NCBI GenBank assembly: GCA_019009955.1
Contig: CM032228.1
Location: 75,379,501 to 75,443,500, forward strand
Source of the DNA: Riptortus pedestris
Lineage: Eukaryota > Arthropoda > Insecta > Hemiptera > Alydidae
Length of the DNA stretch: 64,000 bases
Reading direction: 5' to 3'
Part shown: in pieces, positions 47,159-59,539 of the stretch
Numbering within the stretch: the first letter of the stretch is position 1
Layout of the letters: every line of letters begins with the position of its first letter
Notes under the pieces: model-generated
The model's input: the letters and a program-made list of their open reading frames with translations, nothing else
What the model was told of the DNA's origin: nothing
The model's database searches: none
Program-made: the position numbers and the translations under genes

Positions 47159-48027
47159 ATGACTGATCAGGCGAGACTTGGCGAAATTCATGATTTTCTA
47201 AGAGTACCGAAATGGGAGCTTTTTTTTTCTGGATTCACTGTAATGAAAAGAGGCACTTGGAGATATTACACTTACAATTTATACAGATTTATTGTTGTGT
47301 TACAACTAGTGATGGTAATTTCTATGGGATTTACTGCAGCTGTTCTGTGTGCCGACGACCTTGTACTATCTCTACAGTGTGTTCATACAGCACTCGTAGA
47401 TGTTGAACTATCACTTAATCTAATGATTAGATTTTGCCCACAATACAGAGTTTTATTCAGAACATTAGAAATCTTAAAAGCTGGCGTGCATAAATACGAT
47501 GAGGATGTACTGAATGGCGAGTACAAGGAAATTCAAAGAAAATACCTCCTCGAAATACGTCAGTCTACGAATTTGTTTAGAGTATTGTTGGTATTAGCAT
47601 TCATCTCAAATGCGATAATTGTTCCAATTATGAACTTCATTTTTGTTGACGTTGATGCTTCTAAAGAAGTAGTCAACCCATATTTACCCAGTTTCTTTTT
47701 CTATTTTCCTTTCAACACCGCGACAGTCATTGGGTATACTGTAGCCTATTCATTTATTGCCTTTGCATATTTCACTATTGTAGCTCCCATTGTCCTCTCC
47801 ATAGATTCCCTTTACGTCAGTTGTACGTCTCAACTTAAAGCCCAGTTTCATATTTTGAATTACTCACTTCAGCATTTAGAAAAGAGAGCATATTCTGATT
47901 TTATGAAAATAGAAACATCAGAAAAGAAGAAAAGATTAATTGACAACTTATACAACTCGAAGGAATTTCTGAATTCTCTAAGGATATGTTTTCGATCTAA
48001 CATAATACATCATCAAAATATTATTGA
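47159..48027 (+). CDS. OR-B exon 1
   Basis: Encodes residues 1-289 and two bases of the next codon. Donor TTGA|GTAAGT. Contains TM1 to about TM5, the NPYLP motif and the long third intracellular loop typical of ORs. Confidence 0.93.
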
Positions 48028-48624
48028 GTAAGTCACCGTTTTTATATATTTATTGATGTTTGTTTGATTTGCTATGTTTAATGTCTTTTCTCACTTTCAG
48101 GCTGAAGAAGTCGTTCGAAGCATTCACTGGAGTAACATTGCTTCTAATTATTGGGCTTATGTCGAGTATTTTGGCAATCAATGTCATCGTAATTTTACAG
48201 GTAATTTTAGTTCTTTATTCGTTTTAAATAGTCAATTGAATTAATTCTTTATTACTTTCCATCACGGGGATTAAAAAAGTTATTCTCTTCCTATTGATAA
48301 GAATATGAAAGGTCCCTCCACAGCACCATTGTCAACTCTATCAAGGAATATTACAATAGGCAATAAGATATATAGGAACATAAGAATAAACTTAGTTTCA
48401 TGAGTCTTGTCATCACGGGATGGTAATTTTTTACATCTGTAAAGAGTTTACTGTACTTAGAGGAATTAGTCACATTTAAAACTGCATACCTAGTTACTTT
48501 TTAGCAGATTTCCCTTAAGGGAAATCAGCTATTGAGGTCGTACTCATGACAGAATTTTCGAAATTTTTCTTCAAATGTCCATCGATCCAACCCCGTAGAT
48601 GACGAAAATGAGAGACATTCAAAA

Positions 48625-48665
<41 letters not shown>

Positions 48666-50929
48666 TGTTACCTCTCTAGTGAGTGGTCGCAATTTTTGTT
48701 TAATCGTTACCAAACTCGATATTTAGTCGTTTTATGTAAAAAGAAAGATCAAGTTCGTTTACAGCTGAAATCGGACAAGGGGGAGGGGGGTTTAGAGGGG
48801 GGGGGGTTGCAAATTCAAATATCTTCGTTAGTATAAGTCGGATCGTAAATGTGTATAGATCCAATCTTATTGCAAATTAAGTGTACTATAAATATTGTTA
48901 TATATTTTTATTCTCTATCTTGAATATTAACCTAGATATTTGCATTTTTCAGTTTTCAGCCATCAGTAAACCCTCACGTTTGCTAGCCATAAACAATACT
49001 CTGTCATATAATAAACCATATTATTCAAAGCCTAAATACCAAATATTGTTTTCATTGAACTTTTACTTTGTAAGATATATGCAAATACGTTCTGTTGACC
49101 ACCCCCCCCCCCTTCTTTTGGTTTTGGATTCCTAAAATTTGAGTGATTGAGATAAAACTGATTCTGATACATTACAAATTACAGCACTAGCTTTAGTAAA
49201 TTGTTTTCAATAAAATTAATATCTTATATTCAGATATATTTCATTGTTTCTCTTTCCAGTCTATCTATACAGCACTACGAGCCGGGCTGGCCTGTTTGTT
49301 TACAATTCAACCGCTTACCATTATAGAGATTATTAACTTGTATTTTAAATTTACTGAGCATTCACGGTAGTGTTACTTGTATGTATATTTACCTATTGTT
49401 TATCTTCAAGTGAGAAATCTGCTTAGTTTACGCGGCCCCTACGTGACGGACTTTTTTTCTAGTCCGTTTGTCAGGAATAAATTATTCATTCATTATTCTC
49501 TGTCTTAATTTTTTAATGATCATTTTTGTATGATATCGAACTTCATCTAATTTATTTAATATGACCACTGCAATGACGAGAAATAACACCTTAATGTAGT
49601 ATATTGACGAAGTCTTCTGTCTTGTTCCAATTGTGTAAAACAAGTAAAAGTATGAGCTTCTCTGTTGCGTGTGTGTGTGTGTGTGTGTGTCTAGTTTTTG
49701 TGCTTGTGTATGTGCGTTTGTCTGTCTGTCCTCTCTTTGATTGATTGTGTGTGTGTATACATATCGAATTGTTTTATTTATTTCTATAATTATTTTACAT
49801 GGCTCAGCATAAGTTTCCTTCTTTTTAATGGTGTCAAAATTTAAGATTAATTTTTTCTTTTTCAGAAACCTAATATTTACGTGGTAACTAATTCAATTAT
49901 GGTTTTGATTTGTGAATTATATTTCGTCATGCACTACTGCCGTTTTGGAGAAGATGTAATTGGAATAGTGAGTAATAAACAAATTTTCCTTTTCTCTACA
50001 TTACAAAATAAATTCTAGCTGCGAAAAAACCATTTCACTGGATTAAATTACAAAAGTGAAAATTTATTTTTTCTAGCGGAACTCATTCGAAATGCACATG
50101 ATTTATATATAATCTTTTTTTTTTAAATGAAGAAATATGTAACTTATGCTCTATGACATTCTTTGGCCAAATGCATTAGGGCGGTGGTACGCATCAAATT
50201 TTGGTTGAATGTTTGAGAAATTTTTAAAGATTGGTTAATGAATGTAAATGTATTAATGGTAAGACTTCACGATACGCATATACACGATAGTTTTAAATTT
50301 TTAAATCAAGGAACAAGCCGGTCTTTGTACTTTTGTGCTCTTAACTATTCAATTCAAGGGGCATATTGAACATAACAATGTTTGATATCAATCATTACTT
50401 ATATCCTGCAATAATAAATGTAAATTTATTTGTGATAACTTTTCTCCCAGAGGAAAAAAAAAAGTCCGTCACGCAGGGGCTGGGTAAAACTAAGCAGATT
50501 TCCCACGTGAAGTTTTAGAGAATAGAGAAATTTCACGAGAGCCGAGCAATCAAGGAAACGGCCGAACTAGTTTTTGGCGGGAAAGTCACTCACGTCCGTT
50601 ACTTGCCCAGATTTAATAAAAATGCAAATATCTCAGTTAATATTCAAGATAGAGAATAATAATGTATAGAATAATATTTATAGTAAATTTAATTTGGAAT
50701 AAGATTGATTCTGTACAATTTTTCGATCCGACGTACAGTAACGGAGGTTTTTCGATTTTTCGAAAATCCACCCTCTAAACCCCCCCTCCCAGTGGTCCGA
50801 TTTTAGCCGTTAACGAACTTGATCTTTTTTTTTTACATAAAACGACTAAATATCGCGTTTGGTAACGATCAAACAAAAATTGCGACTGCTAGAGCGGTAA
50901 CAGACAAATATATAGATAGATAGATAGAT

Positions 50930-50974
<45 letters not shown>

Positions 50975-52532
50975 TATATATATATATATATATACACACA
51001 GTTTTGAACGGCCCTCATTTTCGTCATCTCCTAGGTAGGATTGATGGACATTTGAAGAAAAAAGTCGAAAATTCCGTCATGAGTACAACCTCAATAGCTG
51101 ATTTCCCTTAAGGGAAATCTGCTTAAAAAAAAAAGACCTTAATGCAGGGGCTGCGCAAACTAAGCAGATTGGCTGGAATAATACAGTTTTGAAGTCATAT
51201 ATCATGCCATATTCCCTGTTTCTATGTAAAAACAGATGGGTAGAAGAGGAGGGGGGGGGGGGGGTTGCTGAAGGCTGAGCACAAGACAGTATGAATAACT
51301 GGCTGACTACTTGAGTTTCGAAAAAATGCCTAGAACATCAATAGTTTAACACGATCCTATAACATTTTATGATCCTACTCATAATAACGGAAATATTTTG
51401 AATTTGCTAATTCCCCATCTTTATACCGCCACTATTCCATGCCTGATTTCTGCCAATTACAAATATTATCTTTAGTGCTTACGGAAACGTCTAAATGTCG
51501 AGTATGGTTTGGGTACACATTTCTGCTTAATATCTCAGTTTGCTATATAGTATTTTTTTTGCAGATAAATATATTCTGTTAGAAATCTTATTTGTCTAGC
51601 TAATAAACTTAAAGTCATCTATATATATTTTCCAGAGCAGTGAAACGTACGATGTTCTATACGCCACTCCTTGGTACAATTGTGATGGTGCTTTTAAAAA
51701 ATATCTGTCTATAGTTATATCAAATACTAGGAAACCTGTCGTCCTTAAAACGGCTTTACTTGAACTTCCGGCTTCAATGGACACATTTGGAATGGTGAGT
51801 ATTTCATCTGGTATTCTTTATTTAATATCTACTTTCAATTTTTATTATAATCGGTTGTGGGTTTCATAGATTTAGTGCCTCCACCTATTTTTTATGATAT
51901 TTACGCATTCGTACCTTGTCCATTTGAGTTTACTAGGGCTTATTCTGTTTTTTACTTGTTATTAACTTTACCCCACATTGAGAGTTGATCCTATTGAATG
52001 GTTTCACGTCTAAAGTTCTCAAAGTGGTCCAGTCTATCAGCCGATGTATGTCCAATGGTTGACAATGATAAACTCGAAAAATTGTAGGCGGACTTTAGAA
52101 TAATCAAATATAGAGTAGTTTTAGCTTAAGAATTCTTTTATCTACTATAAATATAATTAAAAAAAATTAGTGGCACAAAAATCATCATCAAGGAACTAAT
52201 TCTAGTTTTTACAATTTAATTCTTCTTCAGGCAGCTAAGGATGATCGAAAAGGGTTTTTTCTTTTCTAGCATTTTCTATTTCTAGTGCGATAACAGGATT
52301 TCTGATTCTGCCTCAACACGCTTTTCCGAACACCAAACAAAAAAGAAGGAAAACGCAACATATTCCTTTGATACTGCAAATTTGTATAGAGTATATGTAT
52401 TTTGAGTATACGAATAAGATATTAATTGATTTTTTTTAAAAAAAAATGTGATCTTTAATTAACTGTTTTTTTGTTATTTTTTAGATAATTTCAACAATGT
52501 ACAAGATTACAAATGTGATTGCAAAAACATAG
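47159..52532 (+). CDS. Odorant receptor gene OR-B (5 exons, complete)
   Basis: Insect odorant receptor paralogous to OR-A. Exons: 47159-48027, 48101-48200, 49866-49967, 51636-51794, 52485-52532; 425 aa. All introns are GT/AG and no exon contains a stop. The N-terminus MTDQARLGEI is the first in-frame ATG; the frame is open further upstream but only from non-ATG codons. TM1 lies near residues 40-65. The conserved third-loop block SQLKAQFHILNYSLQHLEKR is at about 225-245 and IIHHQNII at about 280-290. Exon 4 has the YATPW motif, and exon 5 ends IISTMYKITNVIAKT-stop. Intron 2 contains an H element, and intron 3 contains one full H copy and one decayed copy. Expression should be in olfactory neurons (family knowledge); no promoter was recognised. 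Confidence 0.93.
48101..48200 (+). CDS. OR-B exon 2
   Basis: 100 bp after CTTTCAG, ending CAG|GTAATT. Reads ELKKSFEAFTGVTLLLIIGL and then a hydrophobic stretch (TM6). Confidence 0.92.
48499..49455 (-). mobile_element. H element copy H11 (inverted, long form) in OR-B intron 2
   Basis: The 3' hairpin end is at 48499, the TA core at 48628-48661, a C-run at 49100-49111, and the 5' end ACGTGACGGACTTTTTTT at 49455. Flanked by T runs. Confidence 0.75.
49866..49967 (+). CDS. OR-B exon 3
   Basis: 102 bp after a pyrimidine-rich TTTTCAG acceptor, ending ATA|GTGAGT. Reads KPNIYVVTNSIMVL and on to HYCRFGEDVIGI. Same length and phase as OR-A exon 3. Confidence 0.92.
50460..51128 (+). mobile_element. H element copy H12 in OR-B intron 3
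   Basis: AAAAGTCCGTCACGCAGGGG to an intact 3' hairpin. The TA core (50912-50995) is interrupted by GATA units. Followed directly by H13. Confidence 0.75.
51134..51550 (+). mobile_element. H element copy H13 (decayed 5' part, tandem with H12)
   Basis: Starts GACCTTAATGCAGGGGCTGC after the A run of H12. It keeps AACTAAGCAGATT, a poly-G run, CATAATAACGGAAATATTTTGA and TAAATGTCGAGT. The TA core and 3' end are missing. Confidence 0.55.
51636..51794 (+). CDS. OR-B exon 4
   Basis: 159 bp after TTTTCCAG, ending ATG|GTGAGT. Contains SSETYDVLYATPW, KKYLSIV, PVVLKTALL and SMDTFGM, the TM7 region and C-terminal signature of ORs. Confidence 0.92.
52485..52532 (+). CDS. OR-B exon 5 (last)
   Basis: 48 bp after TTTTTTAG; 15 codons, IISTMYKITNVIAKT, then TAG. 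Short last exons of this kind are usual for ORs. Confidence 0.88.
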   Translation: MISTMYKITNVIAKT

Positions 52533-52634
52533 GCCTTATCAAGAAATCTGTTTCCAATTCACATGGACACCTAGGCAATCTTAATTAAATTGAAATTATT
52601 TAGTTACTTATTTAGAAAAATGAATTTACTCTTG

Positions 52635-52668
52635 AATAAAAATCAGTAACATACACTAATTAAATAAA
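52635..52668 (+). other. Poly(A) signals of OR-B
   Basis: Two AATAAA hexamers (52635-52640 and 52663-52668) lie about 100-135 bp after the OR-B stop codon, a normal distance for 3'-end cleavage. Confidence 0.65.
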
Positions 52669-52736
52669 AGATTTCTAAGTACTTTACCAATAGTTGTATT
52701 ATTTGATTCCATTTTTCATTACACATCAATTAATAA

Positions 52737-52740
<4 letters not shown>

Positions 52741-52774
<34 letters not shown>

Positions 52775-53428
52775 TGTGTGAATATCGATTGTGGATTGAT
52801 GGTGAAATGTTTTAATGTTTGGAAAACTTCTGTAGCATTTAAGTGCCTGTAAAAGAACAATTGTAAATGGTCACATCATCAACATCCAGCTAATATTCTT
52901 TTTATCATTATTATTTGTATTTTTTAATAAAATTTATTAGTTGTTGCCTTTCTTTATTAGTTCAATTAATGTTTTTTTACTACAATTTATTTAATTGTAT
53001 TTTCTTATGTAATATTTTTAGTTCTATTCATTTATTGTTATGATATATTATTTTATTTCTGGGGACTATAAGATATAATCGAGAATTGGATGAAATATTT
53101 CGAAAATTGCTTCATGAGTACAACCTAGCTAACTTCTTTAAGATAAATCAGCTAAAAAATGAAAAAAATAAATAAATAAAGCCTTCTGTTTATAAATAGC
53201 TTCCAACTGCGGAAAAGGAAGTTCATAAAATGAACGTTGGTCATACGCCAGGATAGATAATCCATGTGCGGAGAAGATAAAGCTGACCAAACAAACACTT
53301 AACTTACGAAATGTGAACTCCTCTTAAATTTCTTTGCACATATACGTGAAGGGGGTGGGGTAGTTAAATGGACTTAATTCTCAGGTAAACATCATAAAGT
53401 ATAAGAATAATCAACTCTTTATTAAAAA

Positions 53429-53484
<56 letters not shown>

Positions 53485-53606
53485 AGCGCCAGCAGTGTAA
53501 ATCTGATTTATGACTTAATTAGTCGATAATATAAATATAATCAACAAAGTACAAATGTTTGACTGAAGAGCTTAGTCTAGAAATATTAATTATATATTAC
53601 AAAATG

Positions 53607-53650
<44 letters not shown>

Positions 53651-53689
53651 TTAAACATATTCAACTTCAAGATTTATTAGTAAGCTTGC
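52741..53689. other. 3' flank of OR-B, no gene
   Basis: (TA)n at 52741-52768, (TG)n at 53433-53481, (TA)n at 53610-53647, and an H-like 3' remnant at about 53090-53158 (CATGAGTACAACCT, AATCAGCTAAAA). Confidence 0.5.
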
Positions 53690-54180
53690 ATCTCTTTCCT
53701 AGCAGAATAAAAGGAGATTGCCTGCCTGACTTTTATTATCTCTGCAAAGATCCACTAGCGAGGTCATTCAGTCCACCCTTTCCCTAGAACCCCTCTCCCA
53801 TACCATTTTCAAAAGACATATCAAATTTGTCGACTCCCTTACCCATCATGACAATCCTCGCTACTCCCCAGCAACCGACGAATTGGCAGAGGGCCGACGT
53901 TGACGAGCCACTCGTCGATCTCGTTAGGATTCCTGAACCCCCTCCTCCACCATAACACACACACACAGACAGACACCTATCCACACAAAGGGCTTAGTCC
54001 CATAGCACATTTATTTTAATTTAGATATTAGCCGTTATTAGGATAATTAGGTTAGGTTTAGTTTTAATACGCCCCTCGAGAATGCTTACGCCCCTCCCCA
54101 TTAATTTAGTTTATTATAGTCTAGTATAGTCAAATAAAACCATATTAGAATATAGTTTATTTTGTGCTCTCACAAACAAA
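53690..54180 (+). mobile_element. Possible LINE C-terminal remnant
   Basis: The plus strand reads TLSLEPLSHTIFKRHIKFVD, SLTHHDNPRYSPA and a basic end, vaguely like the end of Jockey ORF2, followed by a 3' UTR-like stretch. Weak. Confidence 0.3.
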
Positions 54181-57100
54181 TTTTGAATTTTGGTTTTGAA
54201 ATTCCTCCTTGGCATGGTAAGGCTACTTTCATCTTTCTCTTCTTATCTTCTCTCCTACTATCCCTTTCCCTTCTTTCGTTTTCTTCTATCCTTACACCCC
54301 TCCCGGTACCGCCCGTTACCGGGAATCTCCAATCCTAGCTCTATTATAACCCAACACCATTACAACCCCCCTTAAAATAGAGCTTCCTGCTCAGGAAAAG
54401 GGAAAACTGTCATCACCTCCTTAGGTTTGATAGATCTATCCCCACCGACCAAGGCACAGGTATACTAGGGCCCCAAAAAAAAACAAAAAAAAAAAAACTT
54501 TCTATTATTAGTCCATGACTTCACTGAAACCATGTGTCAAGAAACAAGAACTGTTACGTGAAGACCAGTTCTTCTTTCAGAAATTATGCTTTGAAACAAA
54601 TTACATGCAGCTGAAAAATGTTTAACTAAACTTTGCGGAGCATAAGTAAAATGCTTTTAACATGCTATGTATTCTTACATGATTGCTAGAGAATCATCCA
54701 AGAACAATAAGAATAATTATTAAATACTTCTTGATGAAGACTCCTTTCTCACAGTTTTCGTTCATCAAATCCCCAAGAGCTAGAGCATTAAAGAAGGATA
54801 TTTTAAAAACTGAAATAAACAATTATAGGTGATGGATTCTGACAACAGCGACTATGTGACTTCATAGATTTCTAGAAGGTTTGGATTAACCCTCCATGTC
54901 TCAATCCTCTACTTAACTCTAGGGTTTGACTGATATTTTATTTAAATTTGCCATGGACTTATTTTTTTTCAAGTTTCAGACTATTCTAAGAACAATGGCA
55001 TTAAAAATTAAAATTTGGTTGTCTCTCAAATTCAACTTTGTTACAAATTCACTCAAAAATGGCTCAGCAGATTTCAATAGACTTTTATATTTTTGAGCCA
55101 ATTAACTCAACGTACAAGGCTATATGAGAATTCAATATCTTAGCTAGGAGGGCACGGGGTCTACTTATATGTCAAAATACATATTTATCAATATCTTCAT
55201 TAATATTAGTTTTATCAGGCAAAGTTAAAGGAAAATTGTGTCTAAAATAATGATTTAGGTCTTAAAACGTTTTTTACGTTTATGAATTTGTTATATCTTC
55301 CGACTTCCGAGCACCAAATAGACTTCGCATACCATGAAAATACCATTATTGAATTGAGGAAGTCTTCCTATATGCATTAAGGTAATATTGTTATGTTGCT
55401 TTGAGTGGGGGTTTACTTCATCCCCAAAACATATCTTCTTCAATATACTAGTTATTATTGATTTTTGTTTTTCAAAACATATAAAGAATGAGTCGTGTTT
55501 GGAATAAATTTTGTTCGAAAAGCTTAAAGATTTATGAATTTTAAAAATTTGACTTCCAGTCTTGAAATATAAGTTATTAGTGAACGAAAAGTATAAAAAT
55601 GAAAAGTTAAGTGCATTGAGCTGAGAGAAGATCACCACAGTAGTTAATATAATGAATGCCCATCCATACCTTGCTTTGTATATCGAGAAGAATAATGGAA
55701 TATGTATAAAGTGTAGGCGTGAAATACTAAAACGGATATTTCCCCTTAAAAAAAAAAAATTCTAAATTTGTAACTCTTCATTGCCATTTGGGTGTCCGTT
55801 ACCCAAAGAAAGAACGTTTACTGATAGTTATTACTTACGGAGAAAAGGAACAACTCATCGGGATACCAAAGCTAATGAACTCTTCTGGAAAGGAATGCAT
55901 TTTGTTCCAATTGAATACCGTTCTGTCGGTGGATAGATGCGCAAATCATTTCTGGAATTCACAGAGAAAGGGAATAATTGATATAGATTCAATCTTAGAA
56001 TAGAAGCAATCTTAATAAATTTTCTAAAAGACCAAAATGACATTCATTTTACAATTTACTATCAAGCGTTTTTCCACTGTCAATGAAACTAGTACTTCTT
56101 GCATTATTATCCTGTCTTATTTAGACACATTTAGCTTCCAAGTCGGCACGTGTTAACGATTATCAATTACATGACATTTTAACAGGTATTCATGCCATGG
56201 ATAGGTACAATATATGAGAGTAAGAACTCAGAACTCTTTTTTGGGGGATACCCTAGTTTGTACATCTATTTGTTGAGGCATTGAGTGTAAAAAAATGAAC
56301 ACTTCCTCTTCAGTTCATATATGTTCCTTGTTTTTTTATTTTAATTTATGTGTTCCCTACTTTTTAACTACTCCTTGTCAAATGGAAATCTCCCCTATTT
56401 ATTTACCGCCTATTGGGGTGAAAAAAAAATTGTAATATCCCCGTTTATCGATTCAATTTAAAATAATGTTACATAACAAATCGTGTTGGTAGTTAACCGT
56501 TCTTGGATCAAATTTTTCTATTGATTAATAATTCTGACCACTTCCATTTTTAGGATTATAATGTGTTCGATTGGTTTGTAGTCCGGACGTTTCGATGAGG
56601 CTCCCCTTCGTTTGGGGTATCATAAAGCATATAGCTCATGCACGTATTAAGTTGAACTCTCCTTCTACCATCTCCAAAAATAATAAATGATTTTCGGTTT
56701 GGATGGGTGTGGAATACACCCCCTCATTCCACCAGTGCAGAAATTTTATATTGACTCTTTAAGTAAGACAGAATCTTCTCAACTGTCAGAAATATGTGTC
56801 TTAGAATAAGTGTTTGGGTAATCCATTGACTCTGTATTGAAAAAAGGATAATGTCCTGCCGACTAATTATGGAGGTTTTACTCATTATATGTTATTCTGA
56901 CCAAGTAAAATAAAAAAAAAATCGAAATATTTCCGTCATTTTAAGAAGCAATCAACGTCTTAATTATTTAATGCATAACAATATTTGTTCTCTATACAAT
57001 AACTCAAATTTGAATAGTAAGGGGGCAATTTGTTTTCAGCCTACTCATGAGATTTTCACTTATCAGCAGTTATATCACTAATCATCTCACGTTCAACTTA

Positions 57101-57245
57101 AATTCGTGTTGTGGCTAAATTGGATAATTAGTAGTGATGTCTGGTTTTCGAACACTTGTTAAGCATGAATTGTGGAATGGAATTGTTAATAATAAAAATC
57201 TGTCAGTGTGTAGTCAGAAATTTCGAATTTATTGGACAAATATAG

Positions 57246-57290
<45 letters not shown>

Positions 57291-57419
57291 TTTAATTTAA
57301 AATATAGTATATTTCGGTGTTTTTGGTGCCTTTTGTTTACCGAAATCAACCCTGTATTTCAGTAATTGAAAAAAGTAAAACATTATCTCTCAATATCGAG
57401 TCTCACGTTAGCTAGTGAG
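54181..57419. other. No gene recognised
   Basis: About 3.2 kb without a supported gene. (TA)n at 57250-57287. Small frames lack recognisable motifs. Confidence 0.4.
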
Positions 57420-57480
57420 TTAAAGTTTGGCCTTAATCTCCCATTGTGAACCTAGAGTGGCAAGTTCGATTTTCGCCTAG
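57420..57480 (+). repeat. tRNA-like SINE head, second copy
   Basis: TTTGGCC..CCTAGAGTGG..AGTTCGATT parallels 42785-42867, with a degraded B box. Confidence 0.35.
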
Positions 57481-57868
57481 GCAATAGGAATTTATTTAGT
57501 GACGAACTTATAGAATGAAATTCTTAGTCCCACCCGGCTAGAGAAGCATGGAAACCTGTTGATTTGTCCCAATTAGCCATACTAGCAAAAAGTGCATGTT
57601 GGTAAATAATGATAATACTCTGAATACCAATAGAAAAAAAGAACTATCCCCATTATTTTTATCCTTTAAGAAAGCCAACTTGTCTAAAGACTCTAGTAAA
57701 GAATAACCTAGAATATTAATATCATAACATTTGTAAAAGGGGTTCGGCAAATAATTGAATGCGCATATCATATGAATATAATACCCGGCCAAATATTGAT
57801 CATACCTTTTCTGTAAATTTACAGAAAGTATTCATGCTACTTGATCCAATTAATATTAGATGTGAGAA

Positions 57869-57912
57869 AAACAGTAGAGGACAAGGCCATTTTATTGATC
57901 CTTATCAATTGG
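57869..57912 (+). repeat. Third copy of the GGACAAGGCC..GATCC motif
   Basis: GTAGAGGACAAGGCCATTTT then ATTGATCCTTATCAATT; the same sequence forms the inverted ends of the 41562-42436 element. Confidence 0.6.
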
Positions 57913-59010
57913 TTCCTCTACCATCCAGCATATTCCAGAGAATTTTAGATGTGTTTTGTGGAAGCGCTCATTCGTTCTAGCAAAAGGTATATGTTACAAA
58001 TGAAACAACTATCCGGCATATTATTCTGGTGACATAAAGAGATTTGAACAATTTTCACATGCGTGCCGGTGCAAGACAGAAAGAATTAAGATTTTGATAA
58101 TTAAAGGGTACCCACATTTTAAAAATCCTAGTTTCAAATAGTATAGTCATGTAAAATTTAAAGAGATCTCATAACTAACTACTCAAAAATAAAAGGTGTT
58201 ACAAATTGGAAAAAATGGGATATAAAGAGACAGTACCCCTCAAAAAATATAGGAAAAATCCATATTAATTAAACTGGAAAGAAAATTGAACAGCTGTTAA
58301 GATACTAAGTTTTAAAAAATTTAATTATTTATTAACATTAACACTTGGGACAGGATTTCTACAGGTTACCACTCTTTTCTAGCCAGGGTGGGGCTAAGGA
58401 TTTGAATTGATGAATTCCAGCACTAAATATCGTATACACACGAAAATATGACGCATTGAACAATTGGTTGATGGTTGAGAGCGCTCTATCGGTTGTAGCA
58501 TGAAATCTCGAGGTACAGCGTAACTCGCTAGAGTTCAGTCTAGGCTGTTTTTCCATTGACCTACTTCAAACTATATTCGGAAGCGCATATTTCTTCGAAT
58601 TTTTCCATAATCTAGTATCGTTTGATTCCTTTCAGAAAACATGCCAAATTAATATACATTATTCATTTACAATATAGATTTATTATGAATGCATATAAAG
58701 CAAGGAAATGATAATATAGAATTTATGAACAAATGAATATAAAATTAAGCCACATGAATTAAGGATATTTCTTCAAATGCTAGTTTCTTTACAAATAGTG
58801 CTTACTAAACAATAAGTAATGACAAATTCTTCAACAGTCTTCGATACTTCTAAGCAAAGTTTATTTTGTATATTGATGAAGATAGGTTGGCTTTATTTCA
58901 TCTTCATTCTGTATTAGCTGCACGAAGTTTTCTTCAAGATCTGTGCAATACCGTAAACATGTTTCGAAGACTCGTTCTCGTTTTGGTCCATAGCCCATAT
59001 ACAGAATGCC
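57913..59010. other. No gene recognised
   Basis: Nothing assignable. Confidence 0.4.
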
Positions 59011-59133
59011 TTTTTGCAGACTTCCCTTAAGGGAAATCAGCCATTTAGTTCGTATTCATGACCCGAATTTCGAACAATTTCCTAAAATGTCATCGATCCT
59101 ACCTAGTAGATGACGAAAATGAGGACAGTTCTA

Positions 59134-59173
<40 letters not shown>

Positions 59174-59520
59174 ACACTTGTCTGTTACCACTCTTGCAGT
59201 AGCCATTCTTATTTGACCAAATTAGATATATAAGCATTTCATGCAAAACTGAAGGTCAAGTTCGTTAATGTCTGGAATCGATCAAGTGGGGGGGGAGGGG
59301 AACCAATTCTATTGCAAATAAAATGTACTTTTATTCTCTATCTTTAATATTAACGGGGACATTTGCATTTTTTTAATTTTCAGCCTTCAGTAAACCCCCA
59401 CTCCGACTTTTGTCATATTATCAATAAGCTGTTATAAATGAACCACTTTATTCCAAGCTTAAATACCAAATATTGTTTTCATTAAAAGTTTGCAATGTGA
59501 GATACATGCAAGAATTCGTT
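59011..59520 (-). mobile_element. H element copy H14 (inverted, diverged, 5' truncated)
   Basis: Hairpin CTTCCCTTAAGGGAAATCAG at 59021, TA core at 59138-59170, a G-run at 59288-59299 and the long-form middle segment. The GTCCGTCACG end is absent. Confidence 0.65.
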
Positions 59521-59539
59521 AATAAATGTAAGAAATCGT

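Noticed and set aside
53433..53481. (TG)n tract as a regulatory Z-DNA element for OR-B
   Set aside because: About 0.9 kb downstream of the gene with nothing to link it; treated as an ordinary microsatellite.
55291..55638. 115-codon minus-strand frame
   Set aside because: No recognisable domain, low-complexity Ser/Phe/Lys composition and no splice or homologous context.
57538..57792. 84-codon minus-strand frame with hydrophobic stretches
   Set aside because: No family motif and no conserved neighbour; likely chance.
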